Shown: in pieces, positions 32,243 through 39,586 of the stretch
How positions within the stretch are numbered: position 1 is the first letter of the stretch
Layout: every line of letters begins with the position of its first letter
Source: Pseudomonas arsenicoxydans
GTDB lineage: Bacteria; Pseudomonadota; Gammaproteobacteria; Pseudomonadales; Pseudomonadaceae
NCBI RefSeq assembly: GCF_900103875.1
Contig: NZ_LT629705.1
Coordinates: 4,721,001-4,785,000 of the forward strand
Length of the DNA stretch: 64,000 nucleotides
Direction: 5' to 3'
Made by a program: the position numbers and the translations under genes
Notes under the pieces: generated by a model
Databases searched by the model: none
Seen by the model: only the letters and a program-made list of their open reading frames with translations
Told to the model about the DNA's origin: nothing

Positions 32243-33099
32243 ATATCTGGTTCGGGTTGCTGCCGGGGTTGGTGCTGCTTCTCAGTGCGTGTAGTTGGGC
32301 GGGATCTGCAGTCCGAGACAGCGTTGAGGGAGTGGCCAGCTACTATGGGCGCGAACATTTCACTCTTGTCGTTAGTGTTCCCCCGAATTTTGGCTTTACC
32401 TCCAAGGCGCAGTACTCACCGAAAGCGGGTCAGGACTGTGAGGTTTATAGTCCCGGCTTGGGCGGTTCGGTGACTCGACAGCAGCAGAAGTCCGACAAGT
32501 TTCCGGCAAAAAACGTAAAGCAAACGGTCGCTACTGATATCCCGTTGGAGTACCACATTGCGGGTTGCTCGATGGCGCTTACCAGGGTGGATTATGAAGT
32601 TAATGCTACTTACGGTCCGGGATCTTGGGATCATGGCCTCGATCACGCAGGTGGGCTATCCATAATAGCGCCATCAACGAACGACAATTCAAATCCGTCT
32701 TTAAGCATTCAAGAACAACATGGGTTGTGCACGTGGTTGTTCCAAATTAGTACAGCAAAAGCTAAGAAAGAAAACATTGAAAAAATCTTATCCTGCAGTG
32801 CAGCCGATGAACATTGGAGAGTGCCAAGTAAATATATTGAACGACGGAAGCCTGGCAGCATAGCAAACAGAGATCAGCTAAACAAAAACACTGTATATAT
32901 TATCTTCCGGTTATCTGAAGATGATGAGCCATCCATGGATAATAGATGGATTAAAACCGCCAGCGGATGGAAGCCATGTCAAGGCACATCAACGTCAGAT
33001 CGTTGTACCTCACCGCCCATTTTCAAGAACTTTAAATCGAACGGACGTGAATGCACCGTCTACCCGAATTGCGCAGAGCACGGAACCTCGAATGAATAA
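32239..33099 (+). CDS. lipoprotein, candidate immunity protein 1 of the lipase module
   Basis: 286 residues from a TTG start that overlaps the adaptor stop (TTGA). A type II signal peptide ends in lipobox L-S-A-C with Cys18 (LVLLLSACSW). The mature part is closely related to the next protein: HFTLVVSVPPNFGFTSKAQY, VYSPGLGGSVTRQQQKS, PLEYHIAGCSMALTRVDYEVNATYG, HGLCTWLFQISTAKAKKENI (as separate blocks). I do not recognise the family. Periplasmic lipoproteins beside T6SS phospholipases are usually immunity (Tli) proteins, so immunity is inferred. An ATG at 32203 is a possible alternative start but would place the signal peptide internally. The second half is markedly AT-rich. Confidence 0.7.
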   Translation: MNIWFGLLPGLVLLLSACSWAGSAVRDSVEGVASYYGREHFTLVVSVPPNFGFTSKAQYSPKAGQDCEVYSPGLGGSVTRQQQKSDKFPAKNVKQTVATDIPLEYHIAGCSMALTRVDYEVNATYGPGSWDHGLDHAGGLSIIAPSTNDNSNPSLSIQEQHGLCTWLFQISTAKAKKENIEKILSCSAADEHWRVPSKYIERRKPGSIANRDQLNKNTVYIIFRLSEDDEPSMDNRWIKTASGWKPCQGTSTSDRCTSPPIFKNFKSNGRECTVYPNCAEHGTSNE

Positions 33100-33946
33100 C
33101 ACTTTATTCTCACGCAGCGTCAAGTCTATATTTTTTCTTGCATTTCCATTGATGGGTGCTTGTAGTTGGGCTGGGCAGATGGCCAAAGATAGCGTTGACG
33201 GGGTAGCCAGCAAATATGGAAGTGAACATTTCACTCTTATCGCCATCATTCCTCCCAATTTCGGCTTTACCTCTAAGGCGCAATACTCACCTAAAGATGG
33301 TGAGTCTTGTCAAGTCTATAGCCCAGGCCTTGGTGGGTCGGTTACTCGTCAACAACAGAAGTCCAATAAAACCCCAGCAAAAAGCACGGAGCAGACGATC
33401 TCGACAGAAATACCGTTGGAGTATCAAATAGCTGGTTGCTCGATGGCGCTCACTAGAGTGGATTATGAAGTTAATGCCACGTACGGTACTGACGCTTGGG
33501 ATCATGACCTCGAACACGCAGGCGGGCTGGCAATTGTAGATAACGAGTTGAACACCGTAGAGTCATCCGAACAAAGAGGTTTATGCACTTGGCTTTTCCA
33601 AATAAGTACTGCTAAAGCCAAGAAAGGTGAAATTGAGAAAATTTTATCGTGTAATTCTGCTGATGAGAACTGGCAGGTTCCGGAAAGTAAACCTGCGCGC
33701 CGCAAGCCCGGAGGAGTAGCTGAAAGGAGCAAACTTCCAGGAAGAACTATCAAATTGATACTCCGCCAAGCAACTACAGAGCGCCCTTCAATTGACGATA
33801 CTTGGCAAAAACTACCTGAAGGATGGAAACCCTGCCTCGGCAGGGGCGTAGATGACCCGTACGGCTTCTGCAGGGGCAACACCAAAGACTTTAGAACTTT
33901 TAAATTGAACGGACGTGAATGCACGGTTTACCCGAGCTGCAACTAA
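33092..33946 (+). CDS. lipoprotein, candidate immunity protein 2 (paralogue)
   Basis: 284 residues, ATG overlapping the previous gene by 8 bp. The signal peptide ends in lipobox M-G-A-C with Cys24. It matches the previous protein along its whole length (ACSWAGQMAKDSVDGVASKYG; VYSPGLGGSVTRQQQKSNK; GLCTWLFQISTAKAKKGEI; ILSCNSADENWQVP), so it is a tandem duplicate that has diverged mostly in the C-terminal 90 residues. Duplicated immunity lipoproteins are known for some T6SS lipases (for example the Tli5b set of P. aeruginosa). Whether both neutralise the same toxin is unknown. Confidence 0.7.
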   Translation: MNNTLFSRSVKSIFFLAFPLMGACSWAGQMAKDSVDGVASKYGSEHFTLIAIIPPNFGFTSKAQYSPKDGESCQVYSPGLGGSVTRQQQKSNKTPAKSTEQTISTEIPLEYQIAGCSMALTRVDYEVNATYGTDAWDHDLEHAGGLAIVDNELNTVESSEQRGLCTWLFQISTAKAKKGEIEKILSCNSADENWQVPESKPARRKPGGVAERSKLPGRTIKLILRQATTERPSIDDTWQKLPEGWKPCLGRGVDDPYGFCRGNTKDFRTFKLNGRECTVYPSCN

Positions 33947-33959
33947 AAGGACTTAACTG

Positions 33960-36191
33960 ATGGAAAACTTGCAAGCCTCAACCCTGAGTGATCAGCGTCG
34001 ATCCTGCCCGTTACGTGGCAATTGGATAAGCTTTCGACTGGTTGATGAGTTTGGTGAAGGCAAACCCTATGCTGGGCTTGCGTATGAACTTAGTGATAGT
34101 GAAGGTGAGAAAAAAACTGGCGTACTGGACGGCGATGGCTTTGCACGAGTCGAAGGAAATTACTCTGGCCCTGCAATACTTACGCTGTCGAAAATATATA
34201 CTGGCACCGATGACTACTATAACTACCTTATAAACCGGCAAAGCTTCGACATTCCATTGACCGAATTACAAGTAGCAGCCGAGCAGACGCTTCGCCGCGC
34301 TATTGGCAGCACCAGCAAAACAGGCGCCTATAGAGCTTCCGCTGAAAAAGGCGTGTATTACAATGTTGAAGTCCGCGACTTTGTTGAATTTAGCAGACAT
34401 CTACCGTCAGCATCAAAATTGTCCAACCCTATTCCCACTGGTTGCGCAAAACTAGTGCGAGACTTCGCGGGCAGCAAAGTCCCGAGCTTTGGTGTAGGAT
34501 TGCTTCCGGAAACTCACTATGTACTTGAAGTACGAGCTTTACGCGCCTTTAGACCACTTCTGTCGTTAGCTAACGAATTCAGTGCCCTCAATTTATATCA
34601 GCTTTCGCTAATGGGCACTCTAAGCTATGGCGCCTTCGGCCAAGTTCCCGAAACTTTGCAAAGTAATGCCAAACTCAAGAAGGACTTTGCCTTCTCCTAC
34701 CCGAAGAGAGGTACTATCGGGCACGTATTGAATACATGTTTTGCATGTTACGAAGAGCCAACGCATTACGCGGACTCAAAGCAACCAACTTATCCACTGG
34801 TTGAAGATGTCCCATATTCAAAACGCCTTGAAGTCGTTCCCTTTGATCCGGACCGTTATCCTCAAAATGACGCTACATCAGGTGTACCACTCGAGACACC
34901 ATCTTCAGTACATTTCTTCAATGATGCTCGCCTAGGCACCACTGATTGGAAAAACACTGACACCCAGGCTTATGCCACTCACGATGATCGATTGGTACTC
35001 ATCGGCGTCAGAGGAACAGCCGAAGGCTGGGATGGCTGGCGAGATGCCGATGCTCAACAAGTACCGATTGAAGGTGGAACAGGCAAAGCACACCAAGGCT
35101 TCTATGAAGCCTTCGTCGCGCTTCGTCCATTCATCGAAGGTTACATGCGTCGCTTCCGTCGAAATCAAAAAATCCTCGTATGCGGCCACAGCCTTGGCGG
35201 TGCAATCGCGTTATTGCTAGCCGAATGGCTTCGCCAGAACATTACAGACGACGTGATTCTTTACACCTTCGGCTCACCCCGAGCCGGTGATGCGGACTTC
35301 GTCGAAGGCGCCAAAGCACTGGTTCATCACCGTATCGTCAACCATAACGATCCGGTCCCTAGCGTTCCGGCTGGTTGGATGGACACCAAGAAACCAATCT
35401 GGATCACCGGCCTCGCCGCAACAGTCTCAGGCGTTTTAACGCCGGCGGCCGGCGGTTTGGTATTTGCCGCCGGCATGGCGCGGTTTGGCGGGAAGCCCTA
35501 TTGGCACCACGGAGAACAGCGCCACTTCATGCCGTTGCAGCTACCTGGACGGGTTGTTTCCTCTGTGTTGTGGAAACCTGGTTGCGAAGGATACGAAGAA
35601 GCCGCAATGGCACGCTGTGTTGCTCAGATGAAAAAGAACGACATGCCTGATCGCAGCCAATTTATGTCACAGGTGTTCAGCGCCGCAGATCACAAAATGC
35701 TCGATGGCTACATTCCGTCTTGCTGGGCGTCACTTCGGCGCTGGCAGGAAACACAGACAACTGGCGGCTACGTCATCAGCTCAACCGAATCGAATCGCCT
35801 GAAACTCGAAGTGGAAACGTACCGTACCGAACTTCAGAAATGGCAACGTAACGCCGATTCAGAGTTCCCCGGCGGGACCATCGAAGGCCGTCCGCAGGAG
35901 CGTGCCACGCCGTTGCAACGTCGCTCAACGATGTCCGATCTTCAGGAACGCCAGACGGCGATCAATCAGGCGGTGCGACACAATAAAAAAGAACTGGAAG
36001 CCATCGAGTTGACTCTGCAACGACTGACGTCGTTGAGCAGCACCAAGCTGACCATCGCTGACGTATATGGTGACCGCAGTGAATTGCCAGAACTGAAAAC
36101 GCACATCGACCGCTGGGCTTCGCATACGGAAAACCAGGCGTCGGTGCGTCTTGCACAGATTCCGCCGTCAATTTCAGAACACATGGCTTGA
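33960..36191 (+). CDS. T6SS lipase effector candidate (lipase class 3 fold, Tle-like)
   Basis: 743 residues. The N-terminal 90 residues form a beta-sandwich-like module common at the front of T6SS cargo (ISFRLVDEFGEGKPYAGLAYEL). A lipase-3 domain spans about 320-525: nucleophile Ser411 in VCGHSLGGAIAL, acid Asp464 in NHNDPVPSVP, and His516 or His517 in YWHHGEQRHF as the likely base. A hydrophobic stretch (about 480-508) precedes the His. The C-terminal 170 residues are helical and charged. It should hydrolyse phospholipids in the periplasm of target cells, delivered by VgrG with the DUF4123 adaptor, and be neutralised by the two lipoproteins upstream. Ribosome site AAAGGAC. No PAAR domain is seen. 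Confidence 0.82.
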   Translation: MENLQASTLSDQRRSCPLRGNWISFRLVDEFGEGKPYAGLAYELSDSEGEKKTGVLDGDGFARVEGNYSGPAILTLSKIYTGTDDYYNYLINRQSFDIPLTELQVAAEQTLRRAIGSTSKTGAYRASAEKGVYYNVEVRDFVEFSRHLPSASKLSNPIPTGCAKLVRDFAGSKVPSFGVGLLPETHYVLEVRALRAFRPLLSLANEFSALNLYQLSLMGTLSYGAFGQVPETLQSNAKLKKDFAFSYPKRGTIGHVLNTCFACYEEPTHYADSKQPTYPLVEDVPYSKRLEVVPFDPDRYPQNDATSGVPLETPSSVHFFNDARLGTTDWKNTDTQAYATHDDRLVLIGVRGTAEGWDGWRDADAQQVPIEGGTGKAHQGFYEAFVALRPFIEGYMRRFRRNQKILVCGHSLGGAIALLLAEWLRQNITDDVILYTFGSPRAGDADFVEGAKALVHHRIVNHNDPVPSVPAGWMDTKKPIWITGLAATVSGVLTPAAGGLVFAAGMARFGGKPYWHHGEQRHFMPLQLPGRVVSSVLWKPGCEGYEEAAMARCVAQMKKNDMPDRSQFMSQVFSAADHKMLDGYIPSCWASLRRWQETQTTGGYVISSTESNRLKLEVETYRTELQKWQRNADSEFPGGTIEGRPQERATPLQRRSTMSDLQERQTAINQAVRHNKKELEAIELTLQRLTSLSSTKLTIADVYGDRSELPELKTHIDRWASHTENQASVRLAQIPPSISEHMA

Positions 36192-36215
36192 GCAGCTAAT
36201 TCGATAAAATGGGCA

Positions 36216-36258
36216 GGTGCCGTCACTCTTGAATTCGCAGCCGAATTTAGACGGCACC
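36216..36258. repeat. hairpin at the lipase/vgrG-remnant junction
   Basis: Perfect 9-bp arms GGTGCCGTC (36216-36224) and GACGGCACC (36250-36258) with inner arms AATTCG (36232-36237) and CGAATT (36242-36247). It sits exactly between the lipase stop and the first base of vgrG homology. It may act as a terminator-like structure or mark a recombination junction; no T run follows. Confidence 0.5.
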
Positions 36259-36262
36259 GTTG

Positions 36263-36360
36263 TGCCCCATGTGAAGGTCGGCACGCCGAAGTTTGTCGAG
36301 GCAGATCAGGAGATTCCCTACCACGTTAGCGATAAGGTTGTAGTGGAGGGTGGCATGGTA
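36263..36360 (+). pseudogene. vgrG remnant, copy C
   Basis: About 98 bp matching vgrG 31015-31112 without gaps. Translated, HVKVGTPKFVEADQEIPYH and [11 protein letters not shown] correspond to [19 protein letters not shown] and [11 protein letters not shown] of VgrG. The reading frame is still open and continues straight into the TsiV-like gene, so the ATG of the downstream gene is the Met of the vgrG EGGM motif. The remnant probably marks where an older vgrG end was replaced. Confidence 0.85.
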
Positions 36361-37497
36361 GCGAGTAAGCGCATGAACACACTGGAAAATCTGGAACAAC
36401 ACGCACCCGATCTTGCCTTCGAATTGCCGGATGGAAAGCCTGTAGTCAGGCTGGGGCTGATCCTCACACTTTATTTCAAACGCGGGTACACAAACGACAC
36501 AAAAAAAAATGTCTTGGCGTGTTTCCGTCGTTTTTATGAGGAATATCAGAGCCAGCTCAAATGCTTGGTTTATGGTCGCCATCAAAAATTGACCTCCGCC
36601 AATTTTGAAAAAGCTCAACAGGCCATTTCAAAGAGCGGTGGCAATGAGGAATTCAGTCTGTTTTTAGGCAGTGCCGCTGATGAGACAGAGGCGGACGAAT
36701 ACTCCCTGTCCGCGATGAATTCGTTCGAGATCCATGGCGACAAACTGCGCTCCTATATCAAGCTCGTGATGCCTTGGAGCATTCTCAAAGAGACTGACGG
36801 CCTTTCTCGATTTCAGGCCTGGGCCGTTTATTTGTGCGACCAGGTTAACGCAGAACATGGTTATGGCGGCCTATCCAGCATTTTGCCGTATGACTACCAT
36901 GGCTATATCCCAACCGAGTATCAGCTGGCTCAGCAATATTTCGGGTTGGAAGTTGACTCAATGCCGCACGCCTCTTCTATCGAGTTACTGGACACAGTCA
37001 AAGGAGTCAATTGGCTAACCGTTTTAGGCGAAAGTTTTGTTGAGCTTCTCGGCGGCGAGTCGTCTCTTCGCCAAGCTTTCAGTGGTCGAGGCGATGTTGA
37101 AATAGTCCCGTACAGTACTGGGCTAATCATTCGCGCTGGCGAGTACCCTGAACTCGGAAAGATAGAGAATGGACTTCCCTCCTCCTACGTCGCTGTGAAC
37201 AAAATAGTTAAACAGATTCGCATTCCAAACCCTGATCAGCTGCATCCGTATTCCCCCTACGGTGATGGCTTCGAAGAGGAAAGCACAGCCCGTTGGTATG
37301 CCCGTTTTGACCAGGACAATGGCAAGACAAAAACCCCAGCAAGACTTGAAGCGGGTCAACCATGCAGCGTGGCGGGCTACTGGTTTAGTCCCGCTCAATC
37401 CGCATCCCGACGTTATTTCAGTCAGGGTGAAATTCTGCCGAGTTTCAGCGGCTCGAATTGGGGTGATACGCTTTGGTATTGGTCAGGTGAAGAGTAA
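36355..37497 (+). CDS. TsiV/DUF3396-type T6SS immunity protein, orphan
   Basis: 380 residues if ATG 36355 is used (GGAGGG site 36346-36351), 374 from ATG 36373, which fits the family start better (MNTLENLEQHAPDLAFELPD). The DUF3396 hallmark VVRLGLILTLYFKRGY lies near residue 28, and NAEHGYGGLSSILPYDY and WLTVLGESFVELLGG follow. Members of this family protect against cytoplasmic VRR-Nuc nuclease effectors (TseV). There is no signal peptide, consistent with a cytoplasmic target. No nuclease gene is adjacent: upstream is a vgrG remnant and downstream a vgrG pseudogene, so it is an orphan immunity gene. The open frame continues upstream through the remnant to 36217. AT-rich compared with vgrG. 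Confidence 0.8.
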   Translation: MVASKRMNTLENLEQHAPDLAFELPDGKPVVRLGLILTLYFKRGYTNDTKKNVLACFRRFYEEYQSQLKCLVYGRHQKLTSANFEKAQQAISKSGGNEEFSLFLGSAADETEADEYSLSAMNSFEIHGDKLRSYIKLVMPWSILKETDGLSRFQAWAVYLCDQVNAEHGYGGLSSILPYDYHGYIPTEYQLAQQYFGLEVDSMPHASSIELLDTVKGVNWLTVLGESFVELLGGESSLRQAFSGRGDVEIVPYSTGLIIRAGEYPELGKIENGLPSSYVAVNKIVKQIRIPNPDQLHPYSPYGDGFEEESTARWYARFDQDNGKTKTPARLEAGQPCSVAGYWFSPAQSASRRYFSQGEILPSFSGSNWGDTLWYWSGEE

Positions 37498-37518
37498 AAA
37501 ACATCTACAAATTCCGCT

Positions 37519-38696
37519 CAGCAGCCACTTCATGGCCCTGAGCGAACACCCGCGCGCCTAGTGGAATGACCTCTAGCTGGCGCTTGAAGTCGTCCACGAG
37601 GGTAAGTAGCCGCAGCTGCTTGGCAAAGACGTCACCAGCGACATCATCCAAAACAAAGACGAATTCCGTCAGGGTTACTGCAATCGCTTCCTCGCCACCC
37701 CATGGGACGCGCACTTCCGCCCCGCCCTCGCCCCCCAAACCGAAAGTCCTGGGCAGCCAGACCGCCATCGTCACCGGCCCGCCCGGCGAAGAAATCCACT
37801 GCGACGAATACGGCCGCGTCAAAGTGCAATTCCACTGGGACCGCGACGGCCAGGCCAACGACAACACCAGCTGCTGGCTGCGCGTCGCCACCGGCTGGGC
37901 CGGCAGTGCCTACGGCGTCATCGCCATCCCGCGCGTCGGCATGGAAGTGCTCGTCACCTTCCTCGAAGGCGACGCCGACCAACCGCTGGTCACCGGCTGC
38001 CTGTTCCACAAGGAAAACGTCGTCCCTTACGACCTCCCCGCCAACAAGACCCGCAGCACCTTCAAAACCCTGAGCTCGCCGGGTGGCAAGGGTTACAACG
38101 AGTTTCGTATCGAAGATAAAAAAGGTGCGGAACAGATCTACCTGCACGCCCAGCGTGACTGGGATGAAAACATCGAGCATGACCAGAAGATTCGTGTCGG
38201 CAATGAACGCCACGACACGGTCGAGGCCAATGTATTCAGTGAGTTCAAGGTTGAAGAACATCGCATCACGCAACTGGACCGCAAGGTTGAGGCGCGGGCC
38301 AATGATCACCTGACTGTGGCGGTGACCCAGCATGTGAAGGTCGGCACGGCGCAGTTTGTCGAGGCGGGTCAGGAGATCCATTACCACGCTGGCGAGAAGG
38401 TGGTGGTTGAAGGCGGGATGGAACTGACGGCCAAGGCCGGGGGGAGTTTCGTCAAGGTGGATGCGGGGGGCGTGACGATTAGTGGGGGTGAGGTGAAGGT
38501 GAATACCGGGGGCTCGCCTGGCGTGGGTACGCCTGCTGCGCCGTTGTTGCCGGGGCCACTGAAAGCGGCGGATGCGGATAGAGCGGGCAAAGTCCCGACC
38601 CCGTTGCCCAAACGCTTGAATGAATCCGGCATCACCCCTTTGTGCGGCAAACAGAGCAACGGCGCTTGCAGCCGTAAGGATTGCACATGCATGTAA
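37519..38696 (+). pseudogene. 5'-truncated, decayed vgrG (module 2)
   Basis: Homologous to vgrG from about residue 293 onward. Relative to the intact gene it has three nonsense codons in frame (Glu to TAG at 37558-37560, Trp to TAG at about 37573, Gln to TAG at about 37606) and a 2-bp deletion near 37733. From about 37736 to the stop at 38696 the frame is intact and nearly identical to VgrG, then it diverges after the GGSPGVG motif into its own tail ending [17 protein letters not shown]. The gp27-like part is missing, so it cannot make a normal spike unless the 3' part is recombined on to a full vgrG. Confidence 0.88.
37521..38529 (+). repeat. vgrG 3' direct repeat, copy B
   Basis: Second copy of the roughly 1-kb segment at 30208-31222. 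The left edge lies 24 bp after the TsiV-like stop and the right edge where the two VgrG tails separate. Direct orientation means that recombination with copy A would delete about 7.3 kb, removing module 1 cargo and fusing the full vgrG to module 2. Confidence 0.88.
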
Positions 38697-39550
38697 AAGC
38701 GTTGAACGCCCTCCTCGCCGAACCCCGTCATGCGTTCGAGCAACTTCCAAGAGAATCATCCAGCCAAGCGCTGTGTTTCATCATCGACCGCACTCGCCAG
38801 CCAGAAGCCATGAGCCGCCTCTACCGAGTCGGCGAGCCAATGAATTCTCAAGGGTTGTTCATCGGCACCGATTTCGCCGAGATCGCCGCTGACGGCCCCT
38901 TGTGGCTCACCGCGCCTTGGGGCAGCCGACTGGCAGTCGAAGCCGCAGCGCTTTGCGCAGAAAACTTTGCCGGTATCGCCCTGACCACTGACGACCCGGT
39001 CAAGGCCTTGGCCCATGCACGCTGGCTGCTACGCGCCAATGACGGTTCCGGTGGCCAAAGCCTGTTGAGCTATCACAAGCCAAGCCTGTGGGCTGCACTG
39101 GCCCACTCCGCCGGCGAAACCGCCCACCAGCTCTTCGGCCCGTGGCAACACGTCTACACCCCTGCCCCAACCCATTTCGGAGCCCGCAACGGCAACTGGT
39201 TAAGCTGGCGCCCAGTCTCGGAACTCAAATGGCTGGGCGACGTCTCGGCATTCAACCTGCCGGAAGATGCGCCGAAGATCCAAGAGCGACTGGGTTGGGT
39301 CTACTGGGTCGATGAGCAATACGCCGCATTCGGCGAACCGACTGACGAAGAGCTGCCCAACATCGCGACAAACCTTGATGTATTGGTCGCTCACAACATC
39401 TACGAAGGCCGGCATTTGCTCAAACTGGCCGACATCGCCAACGGCCCGCTGCTCGAAACGCAGCCCCAGGCCATGGCCGTCCTGCAATCCAGGGAAGAGT
39501 CGTTCATCAAGGTTGAACAGCTGAAGCAACTCGCCACCAGCGCCGCCTGA
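38687..39550 (+). CDS. DUF4123 T6SS adaptor/chaperone, module 2
   Basis: 287 residues, DUF4123 family ([51 protein letters not shown]). ATG at 38687 has AAGGA 6 bp upstream and overlaps the end of the vgrG pseudogene by 10 bp. By position it serves the large effector that starts 37 bp downstream. It is only distantly similar to the module 1 adaptor, fitting cargo-specific adaptors. It appears intact although its vgrG is not. Confidence 0.87.
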   Translation: MHVKALNALLAEPRHAFEQLPRESSSQALCFIIDRTRQPEAMSRLYRVGEPMNSQGLFIGTDFAEIAADGPLWLTAPWGSRLAVEAAALCAENFAGIALTTDDPVKALAHARWLLRANDGSGGQSLLSYHKPSLWAALAHSAGETAHQLFGPWQHVYTPAPTHFGARNGNWLSWRPVSELKWLGDVSAFNLPEDAPKIQERLGWVYWVDEQYAAFGEPTDEELPNIATNLDVLVAHNIYEGRHLLKLADIANGPLLETQPQAMAVLQSREESFIKVEQLKQLATSAA

Positions 39551-39586
39551 TGAACCCGTCCGCGTAACGAATGAATGGAAGCATTT

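Noticed and set aside
37566..37735. A functional start for the second vgrG at 37566
   Set aside because: This stretch is the vgrG sequence read out of frame because of the 2-bp deletion; the correct frame has three stop codons.
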